Source: a virus. Taken from it: DNA of 64,000 nt. Positions within the stretch are counted from its first letter, which is position 1; each line of letters begins with the position of its first letter. Below, piece after piece: positions 9,054 through 17,534 of this stretch. The position numbers were made by a program, and so were the translations under genes. The stretch spans positions 39,063-103,062 of IMG/VR virus record IMGVR_UViG_3300034103_000446; one strand, 5' to 3'. The notes beneath the pieces are model-generated. The model was not told the DNA's origin. It did not search any database and saw only the letters and a list, made by a program, of their open reading frames with translations.

Positions 9054-10026
9054 CTGTCTTACCTGAATCAATTTGCTCAACAATCCAGTTGTATGTTTTA
9101 TGTATACCTACTTCTAACGATTCTGTAGGAGCCCAATTTAATTTTTCACGTATCAATGTGTTATCACTAGTACGACCCATAACTCCCATTGGCCCGGGTA
9201 TATTTTTAATATGAACTTTTTTACCAACAAGATCGGCTATTAGATAGACTAGATTGTTAATTGATATCATTCGAGAGCTACCTAAGTTGACTGGCTCTGA
9301 AAAATCACTTTCCATCAAACGTTGAACACCGTCTAAGCATTCATCAATGAATAAAAAGCTACGAGTTTGAGTGCCTGGACCCCATATTTCAATTGTTCCG
9401 CCGGGCTCGACAGTTGCAACTTTTCTACAAAGAGCCGCGGGTGCTTTTTCTTTGCCATTGTTCCATGATCCATAAGGACCAAATACATTATGAAACCGTG
9501 CAATGCGTACTTCTATGCCATAGTTCTTAGCATAAGTTAGATATAATCGTTCACTGAATAACTTTTCCCAACCGTATTCACTGTCAGGATTTGCAGGGTA
9601 TGCACTTGATTCGGTGAGAACTGGGTTGTTAGGGTCTAGCTGATTGTGCTCCGGATACATACATGCACTTGAACTATAGAATATTTTAGCGTTTTTATTC
9701 TTTCTACGAACATTATCTAATATGTTTAGATTAATCATCACAGAGTTATGCATGATATCAGCATCGTGTTCACCGGTAAAGATATAGCCGGCACCGCCCA
9801 TGTCGGCAGCTAATTGATATATTTCATCGTACCTAATTGTATGAAATAAGCTCTCTACATTTTGTTGATCTCTTAAATCTACCACATAGAATTCATCAGC
9901 CAGCGACTTACTGTATAAGGGTTCTTTTAAGTCTGTACCTACTACGTAGTGGCCAGCTTTTTTCAATCTTTCTACTAAGTGGGATCCAATGAACCCACCA
10001 GCACCACATACTAAAATCTTTTTCAT
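9046..10026 (-). CDS. GDP-mannose 3,5-epimerase-like SDR enzyme
   Basis: This is an extended short-chain dehydrogenase with NAD motif GAGGFIG at 8-14, LAADMGG at 72-78, SSSACMYPE with Ser119 and Cys122, YGWEK with Tyr151 and Lys155, RFHNVFGPYG, and GKEKAPAALCRK with Lys194. The Cys/Tyr/Lys/Lys set and the phrases WGPGTQTRSFLFIDEC and IPGPMGVMGRTSDN are those of GDP-mannose 3,5-epimerase, which converts GDP-D-mannose to GDP-L-galactose and GDP-L-gulose through C3/C5 epimerisation. At 326 residues it is slightly shorter than the ~370-residue plant enzymes. The gene abuts the upstream glycosyltransferase-like gene with one spacer base and overlaps the SGNH gene by eight. It implies an L-galactose-type donor for the island's transferases. 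A related SDR specificity (GDP-mannose dehydratase) is less likely. Confidence 0.85.
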   Translation of the reverse strand: MKKILVCGAGGFIGSHLVERLKKAGHYVVGTDLKEPLYSKSLADEFYVVDLRDQQNVESLFHTIRYDEIYQLAADMGGAGYIFTGEHDADIMHNSVMINLNILDNVRRKNKNAKIFYSSSACMYPEHNQLDPNNPVLTESSAYPANPDSEYGWEKLFSERLYLTYAKNYGIEVRIARFHNVFGPYGSWNNGKEKAPAALCRKVATVEPGGTIEIWGPGTQTRSFLFIDECLDGVQRLMESDFSEPVNLGSSRMISINNLVYLIADLVGKKVHIKNIPGPMGVMGRTSDNTLIREKLNWAPTESLEVGIHKTYNWIVEQIDSGKTDD

Positions 10027-10027
10027 A

Positions 10028-11368
10028 TTAATCCTTAGGTTCTTCTCTTAATCGTTTAGAGACTTCTACACGTATCTTGTCTGCTACTGTCTTAGAAGTG
10101 TTAGTAGTCAATATCTTAAAGTTATGATCTACTATGGGTTTTACTCTACGCTTAAAGTCTAATATTTGTTCTGGTGTCCAGCTAGCAATTTCTTTACAAA
10201 CTTTTACAATCTCAAACAGTCTGCGTTTAGGGTCTTCAATTTCATCATATGATTCATCCCAGAAGTCATCAAACGTTTGGAATCCAAACTCACGCAATGT
10301 TCGCAACGCACCTGCAGTTCCCACCATGATGAACGGGTGCTTTTCTTTGGCAGGCTTCCATGTCTTTTCAGTTGCTGTTAGCTCAGTCAACTCAAAGTTA
10401 GTTTCAGTGATAATACTGACTAAGCTGTTCTGATAGAAGGGTCTGGCTGCAGCATCAAAGTCGCCACACATTCTTTGTATCTCTGTTTCGCCATCGATTT
10501 CTAACGGTAACTTTGACATGAATTTTGCTACATCAGTGTTGCCTATTTGTAACATTGGGTTAGAATACAAATCAACTGTAGTCTTAAAATGAACACTGTT
10601 CATCTCGGGATCAGTCAAGTTCATACTGTAATAACTACGATCAACGATGCCGGCTTTATCTAATGCCAATGCGAGATGTGTGCGGTGCGGCCTAAATCTA
10701 CGGTTCCAGCATAAGAATACTTTTTCAGGCACTGTGCCGATATCGTATTCAGGCTCAGGAGTGTTCTGTAACTGTAATGATAATGCATGTTGTGATATAG
10801 GGAAAGGTATCATTATCATACGATGCATTGGATCATCGGGGATTCCATTTCGATTACACCAGTTGTTGTATAATTCTTCTGCGTTCATGCAACCAGTAAT
10901 GTATATGACCTTACCCATTGGAATTCTATTGTAATGTCCAAAGTAGGCATGCATTGCACGTAACTGTCCATCTTGTACCCATGCTTCAGGTGCGTAGTCA
11001 ATTAAGAAGAAGCCATTACGATCTCTGACTTGATGTGTTATGTGGTTTGGAGTATGACTAAACTCTAATAGGCCGCCACCGTTCAAGAAATAGTTCTGAA
11101 ATTGTATACGCCACGCTAATGTATAAGGATATATGAATGATTCATGTTCTTCTAAACCAAATGTAGAACTCAACGGATGATTTCCGTTGTGCATAAACAC
11201 TCGCCAATATATATCATCTGCCCAAAAGAAATTACTACCATGTGCGTCGGTGCTTTCACCCACGCTAGCGTAACTCATGATGTTAGGCAACTCTGTGTTC
11301 ACCATTGGACCTCTTGGTCCTATCCAACTATATACGATCTTTAGTGGGTCTTTTTCATTTAACTGCAT
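10028..11368 (-). CDS. Glycosyltransferase-like protein, TEK/HPF family (446 aa)
   Basis: The middle of the protein carries KVFLCWNRRFRPHRTHLAL, the N-x-HR-x-L block of the island family, and the C-terminal third has SIITETNFELTELTATEKTW, KEKHPFIMVG, then REFGFQTFDDFWDESYDEI. This is the clearest member for the GT10-like arrangement (an acidic ETNF stretch, TEK, a PF turn). The N-terminal ~180 residues are specific to this member and contain WADDIYWRVF and GHYNRIPMGK; they probably bind the acceptor. Start and stop overlap neighbouring genes (14 bases with the radical SAM gene upstream, one base gap before the epimerase). It is inferred to transfer a sugar, possibly from the GDP-sugar made by the adjacent epimerase. 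Confidence 0.6.
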   Translation of the reverse strand: MQLNEKDPLKIVYSWIGPRGPMVNTELPNIMSYASVGESTDAHGSNFFWADDIYWRVFMHNGNHPLSSTFGLEEHESFIYPYTLAWRIQFQNYFLNGGGLLEFSHTPNHITHQVRDRNGFFLIDYAPEAWVQDGQLRAMHAYFGHYNRIPMGKVIYITGCMNAEELYNNWCNRNGIPDDPMHRMIMIPFPISQHALSLQLQNTPEPEYDIGTVPEKVFLCWNRRFRPHRTHLALALDKAGIVDRSYYSMNLTDPEMNSVHFKTTVDLYSNPMLQIGNTDVAKFMSKLPLEIDGETEIQRMCGDFDAAARPFYQNSLVSIITETNFELTELTATEKTWKPAKEKHPFIMVGTAGALRTLREFGFQTFDDFWDESYDEIEDPKRRLFEIVKVCKEIASWTPEQILDFKRRVKPIVDHNFKILTTNTSKTVADKIRVEVSKRLREEPKD

Positions 11369-12347
11369 TTTTTTCTAACCAATCGCCATCAAATTTAGGA
11401 ATAATAATGTCTGTTCCACAATGACAGTGTTCTTTCTCACATATGATTTGTTTAGGGCCGACACGATTAATATCATCTAGTATATGACCTACATACCCAC
11501 CCATGCCGCAACTTGCAAGACTCATCTCGCCGACTGGATTGATAAAGATGCAATCACCCACGTTGCAACTCCATCCATTGAAGAAGTTGTTTCCTGCTAC
11601 AATAACTTCGTTGCTGTTACACACTTCGGTAGAATTGTCTTCATACTTATTGTAACTTACTGTCAATGTAGTACGCTTCATAGGCTTACGCTTAGTCTGC
11701 TGAATCTCTGTAGTATGCTCACGTAACCATGCTTCTTTAGCAGGATCTTTGTAGTGCCATGGGCCGGTGTTGACTGACATTTCATCAAACAACGGAGTCC
11801 ACTCTAAGAAGTAATTAGGCATCACTGTCTTCATATGATTGCCGAAATCAACTACTTCCCAGAATCTTTCTTCATGCATCAACATCTTAGTAGAAAGATA
11901 GTTTACCTTATCACACAAGAAGATAGAGTTTTCCTCATAACGCTCTTTGTCAGCAAACTCTATGTGAAAGCTTGCAACCACATCATCAAAAAGATGATAG
12001 TGTTTCTTCCACCATTCTAATGGACGACTCAAGTTAGTGTTAACTGCAAGAGTAGCACGAGGTAGTTTTTCGTAAATCCATTCACAGATAGGAATAAAGT
12101 TCTTCCAGGCTGTAGGTTCTCCGCCGCTGAAGAAGAACTTAAAGTTCTTATACCCTGCACTCTTATAGCGATTGATAATCGTTTCTAAGTTATTTAGGTA
12201 TATGTCTAAGTTACCTTCGTTGCGGTCAGTGCCTCCCCAGTTGCCAGGATTACAATAACTGCACTTGTAGTTGCAGAAATTGTTTACTTGCCATGTTATT
12301 GCGAGATAGGGCTGGGGAGCCTCAATCGCTATTAGCTTCTTGCCCAA
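11355..12347 (-). CDS. Radical SAM protein with C-terminal auxiliary-cluster cysteines (330 aa), TTG start
   Basis: The radical SAM motif CNYKCSYC uses Cys25, Cys29 and Cys32 very near the N-terminus, followed by FFSGGEPTAW, the GGEP SAM-binding motif. The C-terminal 90 residues hold SCNVGDC, INPVGE, LASCGMGG and CEKEHCHCGTD, a SPASM/twitch-like set that would bind one or more auxiliary Fe-S clusters. Such enzymes modify peptides or sugars through a 5'-deoxyadenosyl radical. No ATG lies before the cluster motif. The TTG at 12347 has a strong AGAGGTG Shine-Dalgarno five bases upstream, so a TTG start is well supported. It is first of a run of radical SAM genes but belongs to a different subfamily from the three upstream genes. 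Confidence 0.85.
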   Translation of the reverse strand: MGKKLIAIEAPQPYLAITWQVNNFCNYKCSYCNPGNWGGTDRNEGNLDIYLNNLETIINRYKSAGYKNFKFFFSGGEPTAWKNFIPICEWIYEKLPRATLAVNTNLSRPLEWWKKHYHLFDDVVASFHIEFADKERYEENSIFLCDKVNYLSTKMLMHEERFWEVVDFGNHMKTVMPNYFLEWTPLFDEMSVNTGPWHYKDPAKEAWLREHTTEIQQTKRKPMKRTTLTVSYNKYEDNSTEVCNSNEVIVAGNNFFNGWSCNVGDCIFINPVGEMSLASCGMGGYVGHILDDINRVGPKQIICEKEHCHCGTDIIIPKFDGDWLEKNAVK

Positions 12348-13603
12348 TCAAACACCTCTTTTAGTTCTGGAATAACTTCTTCCAATTTCTCGCCCCTAAA
12401 GTCATCTAGTTCTTCATTGAACTTGATAAACTCTTGGATGCCACCTTTGTTCTCATCACCAACTGTCAAGTTGTAGATAATCATCTTGAATCCGTTATAG
12501 ATATCAATGTTATCTTTATAACGGTTCTGATAGACACGATACAATTCAGCGAGTCTTCGCTTTACACTAGCGGGTAGGATCATAATGTTAGCATACCAGG
12601 GGTTGGTAGCTAAATTAAAGCGTGGGCTAGATTTAGTATCAATAAACCCTTCATTGATCATGTAGTCAAAGAAGTCAGGAAAAGTAAACACATTCCAAAT
12701 ACTGATGGTTGGAGTAATCTGAAATTCAGCATGCGGCACTTGCTCTTTTACTAACTTGATATTACTAACAATACGATCCCAATCTGTACCCTTTCTGATA
12801 CATTCAGCAACATCACCGTGTGCGTCAAGTGATGCCCAAATTTTCAGTTTAGGAAATTTCTTCCAATACGCAATCAAGTCAACATCTTTCTTATACTTCA
12901 AGCTACTAAAGTTTGTTGTATAAGTCAGTTCCACTTGATCCGTTAATCCGTTCTCAATCCAGTAGTCTAAGCATTCATAATGCTCAGGGGTAATAATGAT
13001 TTCACCACCTGCAAAGTAAACTTCTGTAACGTCTTTGAGATATGGCTTGAGTTTGGCCATGAATCCCATTTCTTCTGCTGAATTGATAACAATCTTAGTG
13101 GTCTTAAAGTATTTCTCATAGTTGTCCATACCAACACGGTCAACAAACTCTTGTGCCCATTGACTAGAGCAACCAGGGCCGCAACTACGGCACTTCATGT
13201 TACAGATGCTACTAAAGCGCAAGTCCATGTACTTCATTTCAAAGTCAATTAACTTGCCGTCTTCCATGGTGTTCTCTGCGATGTAATTCACATATTCTAG
13301 GCCCTTGCGTTTGTTGTGAGACTGTCGCATTGTCCATGTGCCCATCAGTTCTAGATCATAACAACGCTTACATGCTTCAACTGGCTCATCGTTCATCATA
13401 GCAGTGCGTAATTTTTTGTAATCTACACTGTTCATCATATTAATGATTGATTCTCCGTCTTTTAAGTCTGCAACAGGCATGTTGCTATCTGCAATACAGC
13501 AAGGCATTACTCGACCGTCAGGCCAGCTATGAAAGTGAACCCAGGGTAGTACACAGAAATGCTTTCCGTGCTTAACTAAGTTTTCTACTGTTACGTTATC
13601 CAT
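12332..13603 (-). CDS. Radical SAM protein with N-terminal SPASM-like half (423 aa)
   Basis: An N-terminal segment has FCVLPWVHFHSWPDG, then PCC (Cys35-36), a helix with KKLR, and CKRC (Cys78, Cys81). It looks like a SPASM/twitch half placed before the catalytic barrel, where it normally comes after. The radical SAM motif is CNMKCRSC (Cys134, Cys138, Cys141), followed by YFAGGEIII, where the GGE motif binds SAM. The same layout is seen in the next two genes, which are paralogues. Phage and bacterial proteins of this layout are usually called twitch-domain radical SAM proteins and have no assigned reaction. The gene has its own Shine-Dalgarno GGAG, spaced eight bases from ATG, and overlaps the downstream radical SAM gene by 16 bases. 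Confidence 0.85.
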   Translation of the reverse strand: MDNVTVENLVKHGKHFCVLPWVHFHSWPDGRVMPCCIADSNMPVADLKDGESIINMMNSVDYKKLRTAMMNDEPVEACKRCYDLELMGTWTMRQSHNKRKGLEYVNYIAENTMEDGKLIDFEMKYMDLRFSSICNMKCRSCGPGCSSQWAQEFVDRVGMDNYEKYFKTTKIVINSAEEMGFMAKLKPYLKDVTEVYFAGGEIIITPEHYECLDYWIENGLTDQVELTYTTNFSSLKYKKDVDLIAYWKKFPKLKIWASLDAHGDVAECIRKGTDWDRIVSNIKLVKEQVPHAEFQITPTISIWNVFTFPDFFDYMINEGFIDTKSSPRFNLATNPWYANIMILPASVKRRLAELYRVYQNRYKDNIDIYNGFKMIIYNLTVGDENKGGIQEFIKFNEELDDFRGEKLEEVIPELKEVFDWARS

Positions 13604-13608
13604 CTTGA

Positions 13609-14838
13609 TTACTCCAATAATTCAGATAATTTATTTAACTCGGGGAATGTTTTCCAGAAACTTTCCTCACGTATTCTGTCGAGTGATTTGGTATGTCCTA
13701 AGAACTGAGTCTTAACTTCACTCCAACTGTCACTCTCGTTTGCAAAATTTACAGCATCACGCACCAATCGTGATAAGCTAGTGCCGTCGTTGTCGTTGGC
13801 ATCTGCCCATTTTAATGCTTTTTCTTCTGCTAATGGCTTCAATGATTTTGGTAAGCTTTTTGCGCTGTAATACAACGGATGGACTGCTAGATACAAACTA
13901 TGATACCAATCTTCTCGTCTAATGATATTTTTATCCTTAAGATACTGATAGAACTCGCCGATTGTCAAGTAGTTAAAGATTGAGAACACCGTATTCATTT
14001 GAAAACTAACATAATCTAAGTCTCTAAACGTCAACAAGTTGCTTTCAACTTTGCCCCAATCAGTGCCCGAACGTAATAATTCAGCACGTTCACCATAATG
14101 ATCTATTGAACAACTCAATTCAACCTTTTTAAAGTGTTTCCAAAGATCAAGTACATCATGGTTCTTATACTTGATATTACTAGCATTTGTATTGTAGCGT
14201 AATGTTACATCAGTGCGACCCTTACGAATCATTTCTTCTAGTATAACATAGTGTTCTTCTGTAATCAAGGGCTCTCCACCCGCAAAGTACGCTAGGTCTA
14301 TGTGTTCTACTTGATCCAATACTTCTTCTAGAACTTTACCCTTACCATCATCCACGTGAATAACAATTGGGTGATCCTTGTCGTAATTCTTGTTCATCTC
14401 TAGTCCCCACTGACTAGAAAACTCTGAACCGCATGTACGACATTTGAAGTTACAAATGTTACTGAATCTGATATCAAAGTAACGCATCTTAAACTCGTCA
14501 ACCGTTCCATCTTTTTGGGTAGTGGGCACAACTTCGTCATAATACTTGCCAAAGTGTTCTTTACTATAGTTACGGAAACTGTGCGGACCTGCTTCTTCAT
14601 GTTGATAACAGAACTTGCATATTTCATTCTTACGCTCGTTTAGCATATCCAATCTAAGTTCTTTCATCTTAGGACTATTGAATGCTTGTTCGAGGGTAAT
14701 CTCTTTTGTGTTACCAAAAGGTTTGGTGTAATCGTTTGAACAGCAAGGATAGATGTCACCTTTAGGAGTCACATTTAAGTGAAGCCACGGGAACATACAA
14801 AATGTCTTGCTGTCGTTTAATAATTGGTCTTTGTTCAT
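13609..14838 (-). CDS. Radical SAM protein with N-terminal SPASM-like half (409 aa), second paralogue
   Basis: The layout matches the neighbour at 12332-13603: FCMFPWLHLNVTPKGD, PCC at 32-33, CKFC at 74-77, then the radical SAM motif CNFKCRTC (Cys129, Cys133, Cys136) followed by SSQW, and YFAGGEPLI for SAM binding. The conserved DIRFSNICN entry and the SSQWG exit match the paralogue closely, while the C-terminal halves differ, which suggests different substrates for a shared chemistry. The start ATG overlaps the upstream stop as ATGA. The three paralogues being consecutive points to tandem duplication, or to a three-step modification with one enzyme per step. Confidence 0.85.
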   Translation of the reverse strand: MNKDQLLNDSKTFCMFPWLHLNVTPKGDIYPCCSNDYTKPFGNTKEITLEQAFNSPKMKELRLDMLNERKNEICKFCYQHEEAGPHSFRNYSKEHFGKYYDEVVPTTQKDGTVDEFKMRYFDIRFSNICNFKCRTCGSEFSSQWGLEMNKNYDKDHPIVIHVDDGKGKVLEEVLDQVEHIDLAYFAGGEPLITEEHYVILEEMIRKGRTDVTLRYNTNASNIKYKNHDVLDLWKHFKKVELSCSIDHYGERAELLRSGTDWGKVESNLLTFRDLDYVSFQMNTVFSIFNYLTIGEFYQYLKDKNIIRREDWYHSLYLAVHPLYYSAKSLPKSLKPLAEEKALKWADANDNDGTSLSRLVRDAVNFANESDSWSEVKTQFLGHTKSLDRIREESFWKTFPELNKLSELLE

Positions 14839-16244
14839 TTAAATGGGTTCAGTTGGTTTGTTTCTTGGCACAGTCTGTAGAAGCCCAGCATCTCAGGGAA
14901 CACTGATAGCATGTCTGCTTCTCGGCGCTCATCTAATTCATTGAACCAATTATAGAAGTCTCTGCGACCTTCGATTAGTTTTTCTTCAGGGTAAACAGTC
15001 TCAGCCATGTAATCTACTACACGCTTGAACTTTTCATATTCTATTGAGCTAAATGCATCACTGCGTTTGTCATCAGTGTTAGCCTTCATATACTCCAATG
15101 CCTCATACATATAGGGCATGAATTCTTCTTTGGGAAGGATGTTCATATCATATTGAATAGGATCACGTAGATATGGGGTATCAAAACGCACACGATGTTG
15201 TGGGTTGACCGGGTCATCATACCATCCGTATATCTTGCGCCACTCAATAAACTTCTCCAAGAAGCTTTTGAATGTAGTCACTGAGAAGATGTTGAACGTA
15301 ATCATAAACGTGATCGGACTATCAGTTCCTTTAAGATATGTGTGGAAGTTCTGTTCCCATAGCTCTAAATCTAAGCCTGTACGAATGTATTCAGCACGAG
15401 GGCCCCATGTATCTAGGCTAGTAAATAGTTTGAAACTTTTGATCTTGCCCTCGTCAGTAAGCTTTTTAACTTTCTCTGCAAGACGCTCAATAAGAATAGG
15501 CTTAGTACCTAAGTTACTGTTAATGTTCAACTCTAACCAGGGCATTGGATCTTCATCAATTTTTTCTAGCAATGTCCATGTTGAACGATGTAGTGTAGGT
15601 TCTCCACCGGTAACACGTAAGATGTTCAGTGTCTTGCGCATCTCAGGCCACCATTCCCAGAATGCATCAACATATGGGTTATCATCTTCACGTTGATACA
15701 ATCGCATCCAATCTATATCACAACGATGGTTCTTAACTGATGTTACAGGGCCGTTTTGTTCAATCTCTTTGTAGAAGCTTGTGCTATACTTAGGGTGGCA
15801 GTAGCCGCACTTGAAGTTACATTCGTTACCGAAGTTGATTTCGATGTACTCGGGGTTGATGTTTTGATTCCACGGACCCTTTGCTGTTTGTTCATATCGT
15901 TCATCAGTAAAGATACTTGCGTTACGAATGTGACGGTCACTGATGTAATCCGGACCCATTGCCTCGATGTTCCAGCAATACTGACAACCAGTAGGCTTAC
16001 CACCGTCAAGCATTAGTTTACGTTCTTCTTTCTTCTGCTGTGTGTTATGAAGTGCAGAAGGGTTATCATATAATTCTTCTAAAGGAATTTTATGAGGTTG
16101 AGGATGGTAACAACTATGAGTCTCTCCTGATTGCAAATACATTGTTACATGATGCCATTTAGCAAGGCAAAATGTAGGACCAGTCTCGTTTTCGATCTTA
16201 ATCCTAATGTCTTTGATTCTTTTTTGTTCGTGACTCTCGCTCAT
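14835..16244 (-). CDS. Radical SAM protein with N-terminal SPASM-like half (469 aa), third paralogue
   Basis: Numbered from the upstream ATG at 16250, the N-terminal segment has CLAKWHHVTMYLQSGE, Cys47 and CQYC (89-92). The radical SAM motif is CNFKCGYC (Cys144, Cys148, Cys151), with RVTGGEPTLH as the SAM-binding GGEP. The PCC pair of the other two paralogues is reduced to one cysteine here, so the auxiliary cluster may be coordinated differently. Two ATG codons compete: 16250 and 16244. The later one is chosen because AAGGA lies at the correct spacing before it and it forms a TAATG junction with the upstream stop. The upstream glycosyltransferase gene is therefore translationally coupled. 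Confidence 0.85.
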   Translation of the reverse strand: MSESHEQKRIKDIRIKIENETGPTFCLAKWHHVTMYLQSGETHSCYHPQPHKIPLEELYDNPSALHNTQQKKEERKLMLDGGKPTGCQYCWNIEAMGPDYISDRHIRNASIFTDERYEQTAKGPWNQNINPEYIEINFGNECNFKCGYCHPKYSTSFYKEIEQNGPVTSVKNHRCDIDWMRLYQREDDNPYVDAFWEWWPEMRKTLNILRVTGGEPTLHRSTWTLLEKIDEDPMPWLELNINSNLGTKPILIERLAEKVKKLTDEGKIKSFKLFTSLDTWGPRAEYIRTGLDLELWEQNFHTYLKGTDSPITFMITFNIFSVTTFKSFLEKFIEWRKIYGWYDDPVNPQHRVRFDTPYLRDPIQYDMNILPKEEFMPYMYEALEYMKANTDDKRSDAFSSIEYEKFKRVVDYMAETVYPEEKLIEGRRDFYNWFNELDERREADMLSVFPEMLGFYRLCQETNQLNPFK

Positions 16245-17197
16245 TACCATCCTTCAATTTTTCGAATTACTTCCATCTCGGTGACTAGAGGGCCTTGATT
16301 GTGATAATCAGATTGATAGTGACGTTTGAAGAACTTACTTTGTTCAGGGCTTAATGTACACATAGGCAATCCTAATTTAGCATACAATGCTTCGCCAATC
16401 AACTCTGATTGTTTCATCGGATCTTTTAATTCATGTTCTTCCCATAACACTGGATAGTTATCAAACCATTGCACATTATGACAATCCCATTCAGTTAGCA
16501 TCGTCATGTATGTTCCAAGACGAGCGCCATAGATAGCCCAGATACCGTTCTCAACATCTGCACCGACGTTCTGCCAAATAGTTAAGTTATTTAGATTGCG
16601 ACTTGCAACCCGTTCTTTGAACTCAGTAGCATCCGGCTTCTCACCCTTGTCAAGAACCATCTTGACCCCTTCACGAAACCCTGCACGCCATGCTTGAAAT
16701 GGTGTATGATTGGGATAGGTTGTGCTGTAGCAGTCATACATCGCCCAGTACAAGTTGTCTTTACTATCTAAGCAGAAGTCAGCAATGCGTGAACTATCAC
16801 CGTCTTTCTGTGCTTCATGCGTTTTCATGTTAGCAACATAAGTCTTTGTCCAAGAACTCATACCACCATTACCATAACGCAACCCATTAATAGCATTGAC
16901 TGCTTTCCAGCGAAATTGTGCTTTATAGTATGATGGATCTCGGCCCGTGAAGTCAAGTTGCATATTGAAGAACGATTCGTCGGGCATGTTGTCCCCGTCA
17001 ATCAATATGAATCGCTCAGTGTCGCTAGCGGCGCCGGCAGCTTTGTGGGCAGCATCAGAGCCTTTGACCCCGTCTACACGCTTGGCCCAAGGGACCATGT
17101 TCTTAATCTTTAGCCAGAATTCTTCTTTTTGTGGCTCGTCATAGCTTAGGTAGATGCAGTCCAAATCTGCTACATCAACAATATCATTTAAGCTCAT
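16244..17197 (-). CDS. GT-A-fold glycosyltransferase-like protein (317 aa)
   Basis: The N-terminus LDCIYLSYDEP begins a nucleotide-binding half, and FILIDGDNMPDESFF (DGDN at 67-70) is a DxD-type metal/nucleotide motif following a hydrophobic strand, as in GT2-like enzymes. A glycine-rich acceptor-side segment (NGLRYGNGGMSSWTK) and the WQNVGADVENGIW region follow. No membrane segment is seen, so it should be cytoplasmic. It overlaps the upstream 116-residue gene by 14 bases and the downstream radical SAM gene by one base, placing it inside the island operon. The family is assigned from the fold-level motif only. Donor and acceptor are unknown. Confidence 0.6.
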   Translation of the reverse strand: MSLNDIVDVADLDCIYLSYDEPQKEEFWLKIKNMVPWAKRVDGVKGSDAAHKAAGAASDTERFILIDGDNMPDESFFNMQLDFTGRDPSYYKAQFRWKAVNAINGLRYGNGGMSSWTKTYVANMKTHEAQKDGDSSRIADFCLDSKDNLYWAMYDCYSTTYPNHTPFQAWRAGFREGVKMVLDKGEKPDATEFKERVASRNLNNLTIWQNVGADVENGIWAIYGARLGTYMTMLTEWDCHNVQWFDNYPVLWEEHELKDPMKQSELIGEALYAKLGLPMCTLSPEQSKFFKRHYQSDYHNQGPLVTEMEVIRKIEGW

Positions 17198-17534
17198 AAG
17201 TGTTTAGTTTCCATCTAATAATGTTATCACCTTCTGACGAAACTAAACTAATATCTTCTGCTTCACATATCTGACCTTGAGTGATATGAGGCATGAGTTT
17301 AGAAACAATTGCATGGTTACTGGCAGTAGAAATTTTACCGTTAATGATTCGAATATCAGGGCGTGCCTGTGCAAAAGTAATAGCGTCAACTATCAGATAA
17401 GTACCTTCGGGTTTCTCGCAAGTATAGCAAGTGACTCGACCAGTATCTTCATCATAATATAGACGAAACTCCGGAACTTCAATCTTGGGTGCTTCCCAAA
17501 GAATTAGTACTTCATCTTGTGTAGTTTCAGTCAT
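17184..17534 (-). CDS. Small conserved-looking protein with CYTC motif, unknown function (116 aa)
   Basis: I do not assign a family. The protein opens with an acidic stretch, then LWEAPKIEVPEFRLYYDED, a CYTC pair at about 36-39, and strands such as GTYLIVD and DIRIINGKIS. The C-terminal WKLNTYELK is basic. The sequence is mainly beta with no signal peptide or membrane segment. The single CxxC might bind a metal only as a dimer. It overlaps both neighbours (8 and 14 bases) and is likely a cotranslated partner of the two glycosyltransferase genes beside it. Its even composition and coupling make it a real gene. Confidence 0.55.
   Translation of the reverse strand: MTETTQDEVLILWEAPKIEVPEFRLYYDEDTGRVTCYTCEKPEGTYLIVDAITFAQARPDIRIINGKISTASNHAIVSKLMPHITQGQICEAEDISLVSSEGDNIIRWKLNTYELK

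Noticed and set aside
10134-10433. 99-residue plus-strand frame opposite the 446-residue gene
   Set aside because: It is a shadow of a coding frame on the other strand and shows no ribosome site or family motif.
15205-15696. 163-residue plus-strand frame opposite the radical SAM gene
   Set aside because: It is an antisense shadow of a gene with conserved cysteine motifs.
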